DNA from: an uncultured Alkalilimnicola sp.
Lineage (GTDB): Bacteria; Pseudomonadota; Gammaproteobacteria; Nitrococcales; AK92
DNA: 64,000 bases
Assembly: GCA_937951875.1 (NCBI GenBank)
Contig: CALGAN010000027.1
Span: forward strand, 1-64,000
Direction of reading: 5' to 3'
The notes under the pieces are model-generated. The model saw only the letters and a program-made list of their open reading frames with translations, did not search any database and was not told the DNA's origin. Of the stretch, positions 25,522-34,727 are shown piece after piece (the first letter of the stretch is position 1; each line of letters begins with the position of its first letter). A program made the position numbers and the translations under genes.

Positions 25522-25762
25522 TCGCTATAGCTTTCCAGAAGTCCCGCTGTTTCTGAGCGTCGTTGAATTCGTTCTCGACGACCATGGCCTCGGCCTGGGC
25601 TCGTATGTGCTCCCGCACAAAGGTAGGCGTTCTCCGAAGCGCTTGAGCGAAATAGACCCAATCCGTCGAAGTGATGTTGTATGAAGCTTGTAGAGGGGCG
25701 TTTCCTGTAAATAGGTTGGAAAAAGTTCCAGTGACCAGGAAGTGTGGGGGATGTTCTCTCAT
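25505..25762 (-). CDS. Hypothetical protein, possibly a gene remnant
   Basis: 85 residues with no signal peptide or membrane segment. The C-terminal half is helical and charged (FVREHIRAQAEAMVVENEF). I do not recognise it. It overlaps the next gene by 17 bp, as in a two-gene unit. Base composition is noticeably lower in GC than its neighbours, and the DNA just upstream is very AT-rich. It may be a real small gene, or the 3' remnant of a larger one whose 5' part was lost. Confidence 0.4.
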   Translation of the reverse strand: MREHPPHFLVTGTFSNLFTGNAPLQASYNITSTDWVYFAQALRRTPTFVREHIRAQAEAMVVENEFNDAQKQRDFWKAIANGRRI

Positions 25763-25954
25763 GTCTTACATGTTTTTGGTCTGCGTTGTTGTATTTTCAA
25801 TATGAGATCTGGATTGTTAGGGTGTTTTGTGGTTGTTGTTCCTTATTTGGTTTTTGTATTTTATTGAATAATGAATTGATGAAAATGGATTTCGTATCAC
25901 GCCCGCCAGAGCCAGCCGCGCATCGCGCCTTGAGTGCCTTACGGCCGGGATTGG
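25763..25954. other. AT-rich spacer between unknown genes and minor-pilin operon
   Basis: About 190 bp, with 25770-25890 strikingly AT-rich against a very GC-rich background. It lies upstream of the leftward small genes and downstream of the leftward pilin operon. No clear hairpin terminator is visible. It may hold the promoter of the small genes. Confidence 0.5.
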
Positions 25955-26518
25955 CTAAGGGCGGCAGCCGATACCGGAGTCGCCGGGCAGGGCCTGAGCG
26001 CGGCCGGTAATGGCGATCCTGATGCTGCGCGCATGTGCCGGGCCGCGGTTGTCGCACAGCGTGAACGTGCTCATGTAGCCGGCGGCGCTGCCCAGGCTGT
26101 CGAAGCGAATCCGTTTCACGGCCTGCAGCCCGTTCGCCCGCATGCGCAGGTCGGCCGGCAGGCCGTTCCGCACCAGAAAGATGCGTCCGCCGTCGTCGTC
26201 GCAGATCGAATCCCCGTCGGTATCGGCGCAGCCGCCGTCGCCGTTGCGGTCCTCGAATGCCATCCAGCCCTGATCCCAATGCGCGGCCTCGTCGCAGGCC
26301 ATGCCGGACGGCGCTTTGCACAGCACGGCCGGGTGCTGCGAGCGCAGCGCATGGCTGCGGGTGAGCTGCAGCGCGCCGATGAATTCGTTGGTCAGCGTCG
26401 ACAGCCGTATGTCCTTGATCAGGCTGCCCAGGCCGGGAGCGGTGGCGCCGATTAGAATGACAGCGATGGCCAACGTCGCCATGAGCTCAATCAGCGTTAC
26501 GCCGCTGTTGCGTTCCAT
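25955..26518 (-). CDS. GspH/FimT-type minor pilin (operon A)
   Basis: 187 residues. The type III signal MERNSG|VTLIELM has cleavage after Gly6 and the conserved Glu five residues later, followed by a hydrophobic helix. A GspH-like globular part follows, with a double Asp-rich loop (EDRNGDGGC and DTDGDSICDDDGG) that may bind calcium. Such minor pilins prime the type IV pilus tip. It is the last gene of the leftward operon, 74 bp after pilY1. In Pseudomonas and in operon B here, the equivalent gene comes first, so the position is inverted. Confidence 0.82.
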   Translation of the reverse strand: MERNSGVTLIELMATLAIAVILIGATAPGLGSLIKDIRLSTLTNEFIGALQLTRSHALRSQHPAVLCKAPSGMACDEAAHWDQGWMAFEDRNGDGGCADTDGDSICDDDGGRIFLVRNGLPADLRMRANGLQAVKRIRFDSLGSAAGYMSTFTLCDNRGPAHARSIRIAITGRAQALPGDSGIGCRP

Positions 26519-26592
26519 GCGCCCTCCTTGGCTGCATCGACTCGATGCCTTCTACGAATCACCAGCGGCCGACAGGCCGTGAGACCGCCTGC

Positions 26593-29500
26593 TTACGGGA
26601 CCAGCTCTTCCCAGGACAAGCGCCCGGTTCGGCCGCTGCCGACGACTGGGATGGCGTCGAACGCAACCGGCAGCACGCCGGTGACGCCGTCGGTGCCCGC
26701 AACGTAGCGGCGGTTGCCCAGGATGGCGACCTCGGCGGGCAGGCCGAGGTCGAAGCGTTTGCCGGCGGCGATCTTGTCCCGGCTGTCGACCACACCGTCG
26801 TGGTTGCTGTCGAAGGTGGCGGACTTGGGCAGGCCGCCGTTGTGCGCCGCCACCGACAGCAGCCAGCCGCTGCCGCCGCTGTCGCACGGTTCCAGTGACG
26901 GGATCATGGTGTTGACGTAGACCACTTTGTCGCGCACCAGCGCGCTGGTGGTGACCCGCTCGCCGACGTTCGGCAGGTCGATGTACCAGCCGCTACTCGC
27001 CGACTCGCTGAGCGGGTGATCGGTGACGATCCGCAGGTCGCCGAGCTGTGAAACCTCCTGCTTGGTGAGGTCGGCGCGGGTGAGCTTGTACCGGCCCCGG
27101 TCGATGACGCCATAGAACGACTGGGTAGCGGTGCTGGTCTTGTCGGCCTCGGTCAGGTACTGGCCGGTGCCGAACAACACCATCAGCTGCGGGGCGGTGA
27201 CGTCGGTAGGGCGGTCGTCGAAGGAGACGGCGTTGACGACGGTCGGTTCGGCGGTGATCGCCTGTCCCGGAGCGGCGGTGAACAGCGGCTCGCCGCCGTA
27301 GGCGGGCCCCCAGCCGCTGGCTTGGCAGCCGTCGCTGGTCGCGTTGCACAGGTCGAACACCCACAGATTGCCCTTGAGATCGCCGGCATAGACGCGGTCG
27401 GCCGTGCCGTTGCCGTCGAGGTCGACGACTGCGGGCGCCGACAGCCCGTTCCGATCCTCGCGGTTCTTCTCGCCGACGCCGAACACCAGGTAATCACCGC
27501 TGCCCCAGACGCCGTCCAACCCTCCGTCAAGATAGATGACGAAGAGCTTGGCCTGGCCTTCGCCGACGTCGTTGTAGCCGTTGCCGACGATGGCCGCCCA
27601 GCGGCCGTCGTTCAACCGGGCAATGACCGGGCGGCCGAAGACATGGCCGAGGTCCGCGCGCGCGAATTCCCAGAGCACCACCTTGTCGGCGCTGGCCTCG
27701 GTGAACCGGTCGGGATCGGTCACGTCGAGCGCGAACAGGCCCCGTCCGCCGCCGCGCAGTCCGCTGACCAGCACGGTCCGCCACTGCGTCCTGCCGTCGA
27801 TGGTGAGCATCGCGTCCGATACCGCCGGGGTGGCGTCGACGTAATAGTGATGGCTGTAGTCGCGGGCGCTGAGGAAATGCAGACCGGTGTTCGGCTGGGT
27901 CGAGGCGAGCAGTCCCGGTACGTAGGCCAGCACTTCTTCGCCGTCGGCGGCGCGAAAGCCGTGCAGCATGCCGTCGTTGGCGCCGACGTAGACGACCGCA
28001 GTGCGTTGCCGGTAGGCAGCGATGAAATCGGCGTAGGTCATGCCGTTGCCGTCTTTCCAGTTCCTGTTCCAGCCGACGTCCGGTGCGCCGACCAAGACTG
28101 GACTGGAGTGGACGATGTCGCCAAGGCGGCTGCCGCGGACCCGGAAGCCGAAGCCTCTGCCCTCGTTGCTGCGGTCGCCGCGCAGATAATCGAGGCGAGC
28201 TTTGGCTACCGTGTCATCCGGGCCGGCGCCGCCGGTGCGAAGGTCGTCCTTCTGTCCGGCGCCGAGATCGTCCCAGCGGAAAGGCACGCCGTTTCTGCCG
28301 TTGTGGGTGACGATCGTGCGCTCGCTGCCGCGGGCATCGAGCGCCGCGGCGGCGCTCCAGCGCGCCGGCAGGATCGGCGCGCCGCTGCGCGGATCGAGCG
28401 CGTAGGCGCGCAGATCGCCGCTCCAGTCGGAGGCGTCGAACAGGCCCAGATAGAGCACGCTGCCGGCATCCCGTGCTGTGGCGTTGAAGGAAACCGCCGC
28501 CGCGCTGCCGGACCGCTGGCCGACAGTCCTGACGGCGGCAGCGAGGGCCGCGGACAGCGCGCCGGACCGGTCGGCGCTGAGGTAACGGCCGCGGCCGTTG
28601 AAGGCGGCGTGCACAAGGTCGTCGATCTTCTCGGCGTCGCCGATCGCCGCCTGCGCGCCCCGCCACCAATCGAAGGGACGCCGATCGGCCATCGGCGTGG
28701 CGGTGCAACCGGGCGCGTAGCCGAGCCTGGGATGGCTTGGGAGATCGTCTGCCGGGATATGGCCGTATACGCCGAAGCCGACCACGTAGGTCACCATGTG
28801 CTGGCCGTGGTTCTCGTCGATCCCGCAACGCGTTGGGACCTTGTCGGCCAGATCGCGGTGCAGGTCGCGGGCGTAGTAGCGCATGGCGACGTCGGCCAGG
28901 GTGTTCGATCGCGCATCGGCATAAGGCGGGCCGCCGAATGCGTAGGTCTTGCCGCCGGCCGACCAGCTGTGATCGTCGGCGTCGACGTTGCCGATTCCGG
29001 TCAGGTCGTCGGTGTAGTAGCCGTCGGTGACCAGGATGGCGACGTTCTGCTGGCAGGCCCCCGCGGCTTCGGTGGCGGGCGCGACGGGCTCGGTGAGCAC
29101 CGGGCAGTTGCGGTTGCCGAATAGGTTGGTGCCGTCGCAGGCATAGTACTCGCCGGCGGCCATGAGCGCTTCGCGCAGCGGCGTGCCCTCGCTCAGGCGG
29201 ACATTGAACAGGGTGCGCAGCAGCGCGCTCTTGGCGGGGGCGCCGGCGCTGCCGGTAACCGAGGCGATTTCGCGGCGGTTGTCGGCGGCGTCGGTATGGA
29301 TGCCGGCCATGCCCATGCGCACGCCTTGGGCGGAGTCGATGGCCTTGGACAGGGCGTATTGAGCCGCGTGCAGGCGCCGGCGGTGATAGCTGAACCAATT
29401 GGCGAAGTTCTGGATTTCATCCTGGTAGCTGCGCAGATAGCAGCCGTCGCTGGCCGGCGTCTGGCCGGCGCCGCATTGGTTGCCGGGCTTGATTTCCACC

Positions 29501-30216
29501 AGCCGGTAACCGTCCTCGGCATCGACCACGCCGTCCTGGTCGGTGTCGATCCAGACGTAGTACATCGCCGGCAAGTACTCGACCTGGATGGTGCGCTCTG
29601 GTTCGTTTCTTTTGCGGTGGACCGCGCTGCGGAAGGTCCGGGTGGCGGTAAGGTCGTACCTGCGAGCGCCGGTGTCGAACGGGTCGATCGGCGCCGCTTT
29701 GGGGTCGACATCGCGATAGGGGTTGCCCGCCGCGTCCGTGCCGGCCCAGGGCTCGTAGGTTTCCGCCGGGTTGTAGTAAAGGCGGTTGTAGTGATGGTTG
29801 CGGGCGCGCCAGACGCCAGGCAGGCGGTCGCCGTAACCGGCGTCGTTCACCGTTTCCTGGGTCGGGACCACCAGCTTCTGGCGGTCGTCGGTCGAGCCGG
29901 TTCCGGCCGCCTCGCGGTTTTCGCTGGCCCAGAAGGTGTAGTACCAGCCGACGCTGGCTTCGGGATGATTGCTCCACATCAGGCCGCCGGCGGCCGTGGA
30001 GCCGTACAGCTCTTCGGGGATGGCGCTTTCTGTGGTCACCATGTCCCAGTCCATGCTGGTGGAGTCGTCCAGCAGGAAGAAGATGTTCGGCTCGGCGTTG
30101 ATGGTGGCGAACAACGGGATTTGCGCGAGCTCGCCCAGCGAGCCGTGGGCGGTCGCGGTAGGAATCAACGCGGCGGCCAGCGCGATGGCGATTCGGGAAC
30201 CGTGCCTGCGCTGCAT
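26593..30216 (-). CDS. pilY1: PilY1-type pilus tip adhesin (operon A)
   Basis: 1207 residues. A signal peptide ends near ATAHG (24). NIFFLLDDSTSMD at about 44-56 gives the DxSxS metal site (Asp50, Ser52, Ser54) of a von Willebrand A-like fold, continued by VAILVTDGYYTDD. The C-terminal beta-propeller of the Neisseria PilC family starts near residue 720 (IVHSSPVLVGAP, VVYVGANDGMLHGF). It carries the calcium site DLDGNGTADRVY near 930, and an EF-hand-like SNHDGVVDSRDK near 1134. PilY1 sits at the pilus tip, governs extension and retraction, and mediates adhesion. pilX ends 4 bp upstream. Confidence 0.88.
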   Translation of the reverse strand: MQRRHGSRIAIALAAALIPTATAHGSLGELAQIPLFATINAEPNIFFLLDDSTSMDWDMVTTESAIPEELYGSTAAGGLMWSNHPEASVGWYYTFWASENREAAGTGSTDDRQKLVVPTQETVNDAGYGDRLPGVWRARNHHYNRLYYNPAETYEPWAGTDAAGNPYRDVDPKAAPIDPFDTGARRYDLTATRTFRSAVHRKRNEPERTIQVEYLPAMYYVWIDTDQDGVVDAEDGYRLVEIKPGNQCGAGQTPASDGCYLRSYQDEIQNFANWFSYHRRRLHAAQYALSKAIDSAQGVRMGMAGIHTDAADNRREIASVTGSAGAPAKSALLRTLFNVRLSEGTPLREALMAAGEYYACDGTNLFGNRNCPVLTEPVAPATEAAGACQQNVAILVTDGYYTDDLTGIGNVDADDHSWSAGGKTYAFGGPPYADARSNTLADVAMRYYARDLHRDLADKVPTRCGIDENHGQHMVTYVVGFGVYGHIPADDLPSHPRLGYAPGCTATPMADRRPFDWWRGAQAAIGDAEKIDDLVHAAFNGRGRYLSADRSGALSAALAAAVRTVGQRSGSAAAVSFNATARDAGSVLYLGLFDASDWSGDLRAYALDPRSGAPILPARWSAAAALDARGSERTIVTHNGRNGVPFRWDDLGAGQKDDLRTGGAGPDDTVAKARLDYLRGDRSNEGRGFGFRVRGSRLGDIVHSSPVLVGAPDVGWNRNWKDGNGMTYADFIAAYRQRTAVVYVGANDGMLHGFRAADGEEVLAYVPGLLASTQPNTGLHFLSARDYSHHYYVDATPAVSDAMLTIDGRTQWRTVLVSGLRGGGRGLFALDVTDPDRFTEASADKVVLWEFARADLGHVFGRPVIARLNDGRWAAIVGNGYNDVGEGQAKLFVIYLDGGLDGVWGSGDYLVFGVGEKNREDRNGLSAPAVVDLDGNGTADRVYAGDLKGNLWVFDLCNATSDGCQASGWGPAYGGEPLFTAAPGQAITAEPTVVNAVSFDDRPTDVTAPQLMVLFGTGQYLTEADKTSTATQSFYGVIDRGRYKLTRADLTKQEVSQLGDLRIVTDHPLSESASSGWYIDLPNVGERVTTSALVRDKVVYVNTMIPSLEPCDSGGSGWLLSVAAHNGGLPKSATFDSNHDGVVDSRDKIAAGKRFDLGLPAEVAILGNRRYVAGTDGVTGVLPVAFDAIPVVGSGRTGRLSWEELVP

Positions 30217-30220
30217 CGTG

Positions 30221-30763
30221 TCAGAAAACTCGACCGTAGTGGCTGCGGAGGACGACCTGCGCGATATCGGAGCCTCCTGTGCCGCGGGCGGTGATCAGGA
30301 ACGACGCGTGGACGCCGCCACCCATGCTGGTCTTGCCGTAGCCCTGCAGATTGAGCCTCCCGCCGGCGGTGTCCGTTCCGAGCAGCTGGATGTAATAGCG
30401 CGGGGTCGACGCCGTGCCGCCGAGCGCGCTGGCCGCGCGCGATTTGGCGTCGGTCCAGGTATCGGCGGCGTAGGGGGCGGGCGGTACGTCGTCCGGTGCG
30501 TAGAAACCGGCCACGGTCGCGAACGCGCCGAGGTCGGTGAGCGATTCGAGCTCAGCTTCGGCTTCGCGCAAGGCCGCTTCGGCGGCTTGCAGGGCCAGCA
30601 GGCGATCACGGGCGTTGCCGGTCATCTGCTCGTCGAGTCGGGCGGTCTGTAGCGCGGTCATGCCGAGGAGGGTCAATACCAGCAGCATGAGCAGGCTGAC
30701 GATGAGCACGGCACCGCGCTGCCGCGGCGCGTCGGAACGGGGGGGAGCAGCTCTGGCTGCCAT
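30221..30763 (-). CDS. pilX: PilX-type minor pilin (operon A)
   Basis: 180 residues. The leader reads RQRG|AVLIVSLLMLLVLTLLG. As is usual for PilX, the Glu at mature position 5 is missing. The next part, ALQTARLDEQMTGNARDR then LALQAAEAALREAE, is the PilX N-terminal family signature. It is one of the core minor pilins that form the priming complex with PilVW and PilY1. It is 3 bp after pilW and 4 bp before pilY1. Confidence 0.84.
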   Translation of the reverse strand: MAARAAPPRSDAPRQRGAVLIVSLLMLLVLTLLGMTALQTARLDEQMTGNARDRLLALQAAEAALREAEAELESLTDLGAFATVAGFYAPDDVPPAPYAADTWTDAKSRAASALGGTASTPRYYIQLLGTDTAGGRLNLQGYGKTSMGGGVHASFLITARGTGGSDIAQVVLRSHYGRVF

Positions 30764-30766
30764 CGG

Positions 30767-31714
30767 CTAAACCCTGTTGCGGATCTGGATGGTGGTGGTG
30801 AACACGCGCCGCAGCCGGCGGTCGGTCGCGGTGACGGTCGTGCCGTTGTAGCGGTAGCGCTGCGGCTCGGCGACCACGTTGTCGTCACGGCTGCGCAGCA
30901 GCAGCGATACTCGGACGCTGACCACCTGTTTCATGTCGGTTACCTGGTCGGCGCTTACGTAGTAGTTGGCGGAACGGTCGCCGTCGGTGTCTTCGCCGTA
31001 GAGGATCTGCAGGTCTTCGACGTCTTCGATCAGCGGCTGGTTGTTGCGGCGAAGGGTATGACCGACGACCTCATAAACGGTTTCCTGAAGGCGCATGACT
31101 TTGGCGTCTTTCCCGTATTCCTTGGAAAGCCGTTGTTGCGCGTTGCCGGGCGGTTTTGGGCTGGAACCTTGGCCTTCTTTATGGACGAGCGCTCCGGAAA
31201 TGCGCGGATTGCCGTCGGTGATCTGGAAAACGTCAGCCGATCGGCAATCGGAAACCAGCAGAATGTCGCCGAGCTCGAATTCTTCGCGCTTGGCGTCGGC
31301 GATGGCCACCTGGACCAGAGATGGGTCGAATGTCGCCTGTTTCGTGACCGGAATGCCGCCGCTGCCCCCGCGGATTATCAACCGGTCGGGGGCCGCCCCG
31401 CCTTCCACGCCGTCGATGCCGCCCCGTTCGATGTCGATGCGACCGGGGCCCGCGCGCAGATTGTTGTGAAGCTCGGCGAGCGAGGCGCAGCCTAGAAAGC
31501 CGGCCATGCGGATATCGCGGCTCAGGAACTCGAGCGCGAACAGGCCGTTTTCTTGTAGGCGGGCGGCGTTTTCCTGGGCGCGGTAGGCTTGCTGGCTGGC
31601 GGTGTAGATCCGCACCACGCCGGCGACCAGGAGCAACCCTAGCGTACTGGCGATCATCAGTTCCGTCAGCGACAAGCCACGTTGCCGCCGTTTGTCGGCA
31701 GGAAAGCCGCTCAT
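30767..31714 (-). CDS. pilW: PilW-type minor pilin (operon A)
   Basis: 315 residues. Leader RQRG|LSLTELMIASTLGLLL with Glu at mature position 5, then the PilW signature ARLQENGLFALEFLSRDIRMAGF and, near the C-terminus, VEDLQILYGEDTDGD and VVSVRVSLLLRS. It is part of the tip-priming complex. The start overlaps the pilV stop in an ATGA junction. Confidence 0.87.
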   Translation of the reverse strand: MSGFPADKRRQRGLSLTELMIASTLGLLLVAGVVRIYTASQQAYRAQENAARLQENGLFALEFLSRDIRMAGFLGCASLAELHNNLRAGPGRIDIERGGIDGVEGGAAPDRLIIRGGSGGIPVTKQATFDPSLVQVAIADAKREEFELGDILLVSDCRSADVFQITDGNPRISGALVHKEGQGSSPKPPGNAQQRLSKEYGKDAKVMRLQETVYEVVGHTLRRNNQPLIEDVEDLQILYGEDTDGDRSANYYVSADQVTDMKQVVSVRVSLLLRSRDDNVVAEPQRYRYNGTTVTATDRRLRRVFTTTIQIRNRV

Positions 31715-32223
31715 GGCTGAAAACTCACATGAAACGCCATCCGCTCGCTGTCTTGCGGCTCATGCGGCGTCAGCCGGTCGTTCCACCAGATCTTGACGAC
31801 GTAGTGCTCGCCGACGCCGTCGCACGCCGGCGAGGCGGAGCCCGTGCCATCGTCCGGCGAGCTGTCGATGCAGACGACGCCTTCGCCCTGCGGCAGCTGT
31901 TTGGCAAGGTTGGCGGCCCATTCGTAGAGATCGTGCCTTGCCAAGGCCGAGGGCGAGCAGCCGGGAGGCGAAAGGCAGGCGTCGCTGCGGCTGGGGGCGG
32001 GGTTGTCGTAGTCGCCGTTGGCGACCGCGGCCCTGTTCGCCCGCATTCGCTCGATGAGGTCGTAGGCGAGCGCTGTCGCCTGGCTGCGCAAATATGAGCC
32101 GTGGTTGCTTTTCAGCCCCGTGACCTGAAGTCCCGCGAGCCCCAGAAGCCCTACCGCGAGAACCAATACGGCCACGAGCGTTTCGACGAGAGAGAAAGCT
32201 CTTTGACGACAGCGCCAGTTCAT
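31711..32223 (-). CDS. pilV: PilV-type minor pilin (operon A)
   Basis: 170 residues and first gene of the leftward pilin operon. The leader RQRA|FSLVETLVAVLVLAVG has Ala in place of Gly before the cut, which prepilin peptidase tolerates less well. LLGLAGLQVTGLKSNHGSY and ALAYDLIERMRANRAAV follow the PilV pattern. It is co-transcribed with pilW through an ATGA overlap. It faces operon B across an AT-rich intergenic region. Confidence 0.85.
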   Translation of the reverse strand: MNWRCRQRAFSLVETLVAVLVLAVGLLGLAGLQVTGLKSNHGSYLRSQATALAYDLIERMRANRAAVANGDYDNPAPSRSDACLSPPGCSPSALARHDLYEWAANLAKQLPQGEGVVCIDSSPDDGTGSASPACDGVGEHYVVKIWWNDRLTPHEPQDSERMAFHVSFQP

Positions 32224-32634
32224 GCGTTCCCTGCAGTTTATGGCGATGTGGTTTAAGAGTTATTTTGTTTTTGATTGGCTTTTGTGCTTGTCGAGGGTTG
32301 ATAAATATATGGCGGGATGCGTTCGGCTGGCAATGGTTCTGTTGGTTTTTGTGGTGAATTAATTAAATTTTTGGTGATATTAGTTTCAGTTGTTTTGCGG
32401 TTGTTGGGTTCCGTTAAGGGGTGTCCTCTCGGAAAGACGGCGGTCTCGGGGCCTGTGGGCAAAAACGCGTAGGGCAGGATATGTCGCGCTCCGGCCTCAT
32501 GGTTTCCGGTTGCCGCTCGCCGCTTGTCGGCTCGGCGATGCCTTTGGTCCCGCGCGATCTGGAAGTCCGCAGTGCCTCGGATATGGTGTTGTCGGGATAT
32601 CGGGCAAGGACGGTGCCGGACCGGTTCGGACCGT
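32224..32634. promoter_or_regulatory. AT-rich divergent intergenic region between two pilin operons
   Basis: 411 bp without a gene. The part 32245-32400 is very AT-rich (for example GATAAATATATGG near 32302 and AATTAATTAAATTTTTGG near 32357) in an otherwise GC-rich chromosome. It must contain the promoters of both divergent pilin operons. I see no convincing sigma-54 (GG-N10-GC) or sigma-70 pair that can be assigned to either side. The right half, 32420-32634, is GC-rich and holds nothing I can name. Confidence 0.6.
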
Positions 32635-33150
32635 ATGAAGAACAACAGCATGCAGCGACAAGCCGGCGTCACATTGATCGAGCTGATCGTCACGCTCTTC
32701 GTGGTGGCGATCGTGACCATGGTCGCCATACCTGCGTTCCGCACCTTTCTCCAGAACAACCGCATGATCGCGGTGACCAACGACGTGGTGCTCGCTTTCA
32801 ACGCCGCGCGCAGCGAGGCGGTGAAGCGGCGTCAGACGGTACGCGTCTGTGCTGGCGACACGGCCAGCGGCTGCCAGGCCGGGGCAGGCTTCGAGGAAGG
32901 CTGGCTGGTTTGGATAGATGGCAACGGCAATGACCAGTTCGACGCCGGCGAGGAGCTGCTGGTGCAGAACAAGATCGAGGGGCTCACCATCGAGGGCTTC
33001 GATGCCATCCGCTTCGACGCTTCCGGAGTGCCGGATAGCAGCGGAACCTTGTCCATCTGCGACAGCCGCGGCGTCGATAGCGCGCGCGGTGTCAGTGTGT
33101 TGCCGACCGGCCGGATTACGACGTCGGGGGTTACGCCGTCATGCGGATGA
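32635..33150 (+). CDS. fimU: GspH/FimU-type minor pilin (operon B)
   Basis: 171 residues from ATG 32635 (ATG 32650 also possible). Leader MQRQAG|VTLIELIVTLFVV, with the conserved Glu at mature position 5. RSEAVKRRQTVRVCAG is the family signature, and an Asp/Asn loop IDGNGNDQFDAGEE may bind calcium. First gene of the rightward operon; the next gene overlaps or abuts it. By order and size it corresponds to FimU of Pseudomonas. Confidence 0.85.
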   Translation: MKNNSMQRQAGVTLIELIVTLFVVAIVTMVAIPAFRTFLQNNRMIAVTNDVVLAFNAARSEAVKRRQTVRVCAGDTASGCQAGAGFEEGWLVWIDGNGNDQFDAGEELLVQNKIEGLTIEGFDAIRFDASGVPDSSGTLSICDSRGVDSARGVSVLPTGRITTSGVTPSCG

Positions 33151-33158
33151 GAAGGGAT

Positions 33159-33650
33159 ATGTCGGCTCATCGGGCGAGTCAGGGTGGCGTCACTCTGATC
33201 GAGGTGCTGGTGGCGGTGGTCGTGCTCTCCATCGGCCTGTTGGGCGTGGCGGGGCTGCAGGCCGCCGGCCTGCGCTTTACCCAGAATGCCGCGCTGCGCT
33301 CGCAGGCGGTGGTCATCGCCACCGATATCGCCGACCGGATTCGCTCCAACCCGGACGGCTTGGCGGCCGGCTACTACAACAGCTTCAGCAGCGCCGATCA
33401 CGTCAACACCGCCACCCCTAACTGCATCACTGAAGCCGGCGGCTGCAATCCGCAGGAGTTGGCCAACTACCACATTCGCGACTGGTCGCGTAATACCGTC
33501 GCCGCCATGCCCGGCGGTGCCAGCGCGACGGTGACTTGCGGTGCCGATAACTGCCAGGTGGTGGTGACCTGGACCGGTCTGGAGAAGTCCGGTGTCTCGG
33601 CCACGCCGCCCAAGATGCGGATCGCCTTCGTTCCTTCGGCGTTGTTGTGA
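33159..33650 (+). CDS. pilV: PilV-type minor pilin (operon B)
   Basis: About 163 residues. Leader ASQGG|VTLIEVLVAVVVLSIG, then LLGVAGLQAAGLRFTQNA and the RSQAVVIATDIADRIRSNP stretch typical of PilV. ATG 33159 is preferred because GAAGG stands just before it; ATG 33141 and 33147 are in frame and would overlap fimU by 10 or 4 bp. Two Cys pairs (PNCITEAGGC and VTCGADNC) may form disulfides. pilW follows after 11 bp. Confidence 0.85.
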   Translation: MSAHRASQGGVTLIEVLVAVVVLSIGLLGVAGLQAAGLRFTQNAALRSQAVVIATDIADRIRSNPDGLAAGYYNSFSSADHVNTATPNCITEAGGCNPQELANYHIRDWSRNTVAAMPGGASATVTCGADNCQVVVTWTGLEKSGVSATPPKMRIAFVPSALL

Positions 33651-33661
33651 GGGTGGCAGGC

Positions 33662-34714
33662 ATGAAGGGAACGCTTTTCCGACGGCAGCGCGGTCTGACT
33701 TTGATCGAAATCATGATCGCGGTGACGCTCGGTCTGATTCTGACGGCTGGGATCATTCAAATCTTCGTCGGCAGCAAGCGAACTTATCACGCCACCGAAG
33801 GCTTGGCCCGTATGCAGGAAAACGGCCGCTTCATCACGGACGTGATCGCTCACGACCTGCGTCACGTGCTCTACCGTGGCTGTGTCGACCCCAACAATCC
33901 GGCCAATACCGCCTACATCTCGACGGTCGTCACCGACCCGTTCGACCCGCCGATCGTCGGTTACGACAACAGCGGCACCCTGCCGGCCGGTGCGGTGGCC
34001 GGCACCGATGCCGTGACCGTGCGCTTTGCGGATCCACGGGGCATTCCGCTCAAGAGCGCGATGGCGGACGAGTACGGCGATATCACAGTGGCCTCCGATC
34101 GCGGGCTGTCCGCCGGCGATGTCGCGATCATCGCCGACTGCGTGCAGGCCGATGTCTTCACGATCACCGACGTGATCGACAACGGCTCTTCGACCTTCGT
34201 GATCAAGCATGACGCCGTGTTTGACGGCGATACCGTCAACCAGAACCCGAACAAGGCCGACAACGGCAGCGGCGTTACGCCGCTTTCCAAGGCCTATGGC
34301 ACCGACGCGCAGCTCATGATCCTGCGCGATCGCACCTACTTCGTGCGCAATACCGGTCGTACCGCCATAGACGGTACGCCGATCCTAGCGCTGGCGCGCC
34401 GCTCCGGCGGCCAGGTCGAGGATCTGATCGAGGGGGTGGCCAACCTGCAGATTCTGTATGGGGAGCGGCTTGCCAACGGCAACGTCCGCTTCGTGCCGGC
34501 GGGTACCAGCGGTCTGGACATGAACAAGGTCGCCGCGGTGCAGGTGGGCATTCTGCTGCAGACCGTGGAAGCGGTCGGCGAGCCCTCGGCGGCCAATCAA
34601 ACATTCACGATCGCGGGAACCTCGGTCACGGTGCCGGCCGGCGATCGCCGTCTATGGCGGGCCTTCAACGTCACCACGCGTCTGCGTAACCAGTTGCCGG
34701 AAAACCAGCTGTAG
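33662..34714 (+). CDS. pilW: PilW-type minor pilin (operon B)
   Basis: 350 residues from ATG 33662; a GTG at 33647 would overlap the pilV stop. Leader RQRG|LTLIEIMIAVTLGLIL, then GLARMQENGRFITDVIAHDL and, near the C-terminus, VEDLIEGVANLQILYGE and KVAAVQVGILLQTVEAV. The same two signatures occur in the operon A copy, but overall the sequences differ strongly, so the pair is old. pilX follows after 13 bp. Confidence 0.87.
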   Translation: MKGTLFRRQRGLTLIEIMIAVTLGLILTAGIIQIFVGSKRTYHATEGLARMQENGRFITDVIAHDLRHVLYRGCVDPNNPANTAYISTVVTDPFDPPIVGYDNSGTLPAGAVAGTDAVTVRFADPRGIPLKSAMADEYGDITVASDRGLSAGDVAIIADCVQADVFTITDVIDNGSSTFVIKHDAVFDGDTVNQNPNKADNGSGVTPLSKAYGTDAQLMILRDRTYFVRNTGRTAIDGTPILALARRSGGQVEDLIEGVANLQILYGERLANGNVRFVPAGTSGLDMNKVAAVQVGILLQTVEAVGEPSAANQTFTIAGTSVTVPAGDRRLWRAFNVTTRLRNQLPENQL

Positions 34715-34727
34715 GACTGGGGGCGAT

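Noticed and set aside
27322..29124. A 600-codon plus-strand frame opposite pilY1 of operon A
   Set aside because: It overlaps the propeller with its calcium site; no domain or signal in the product.
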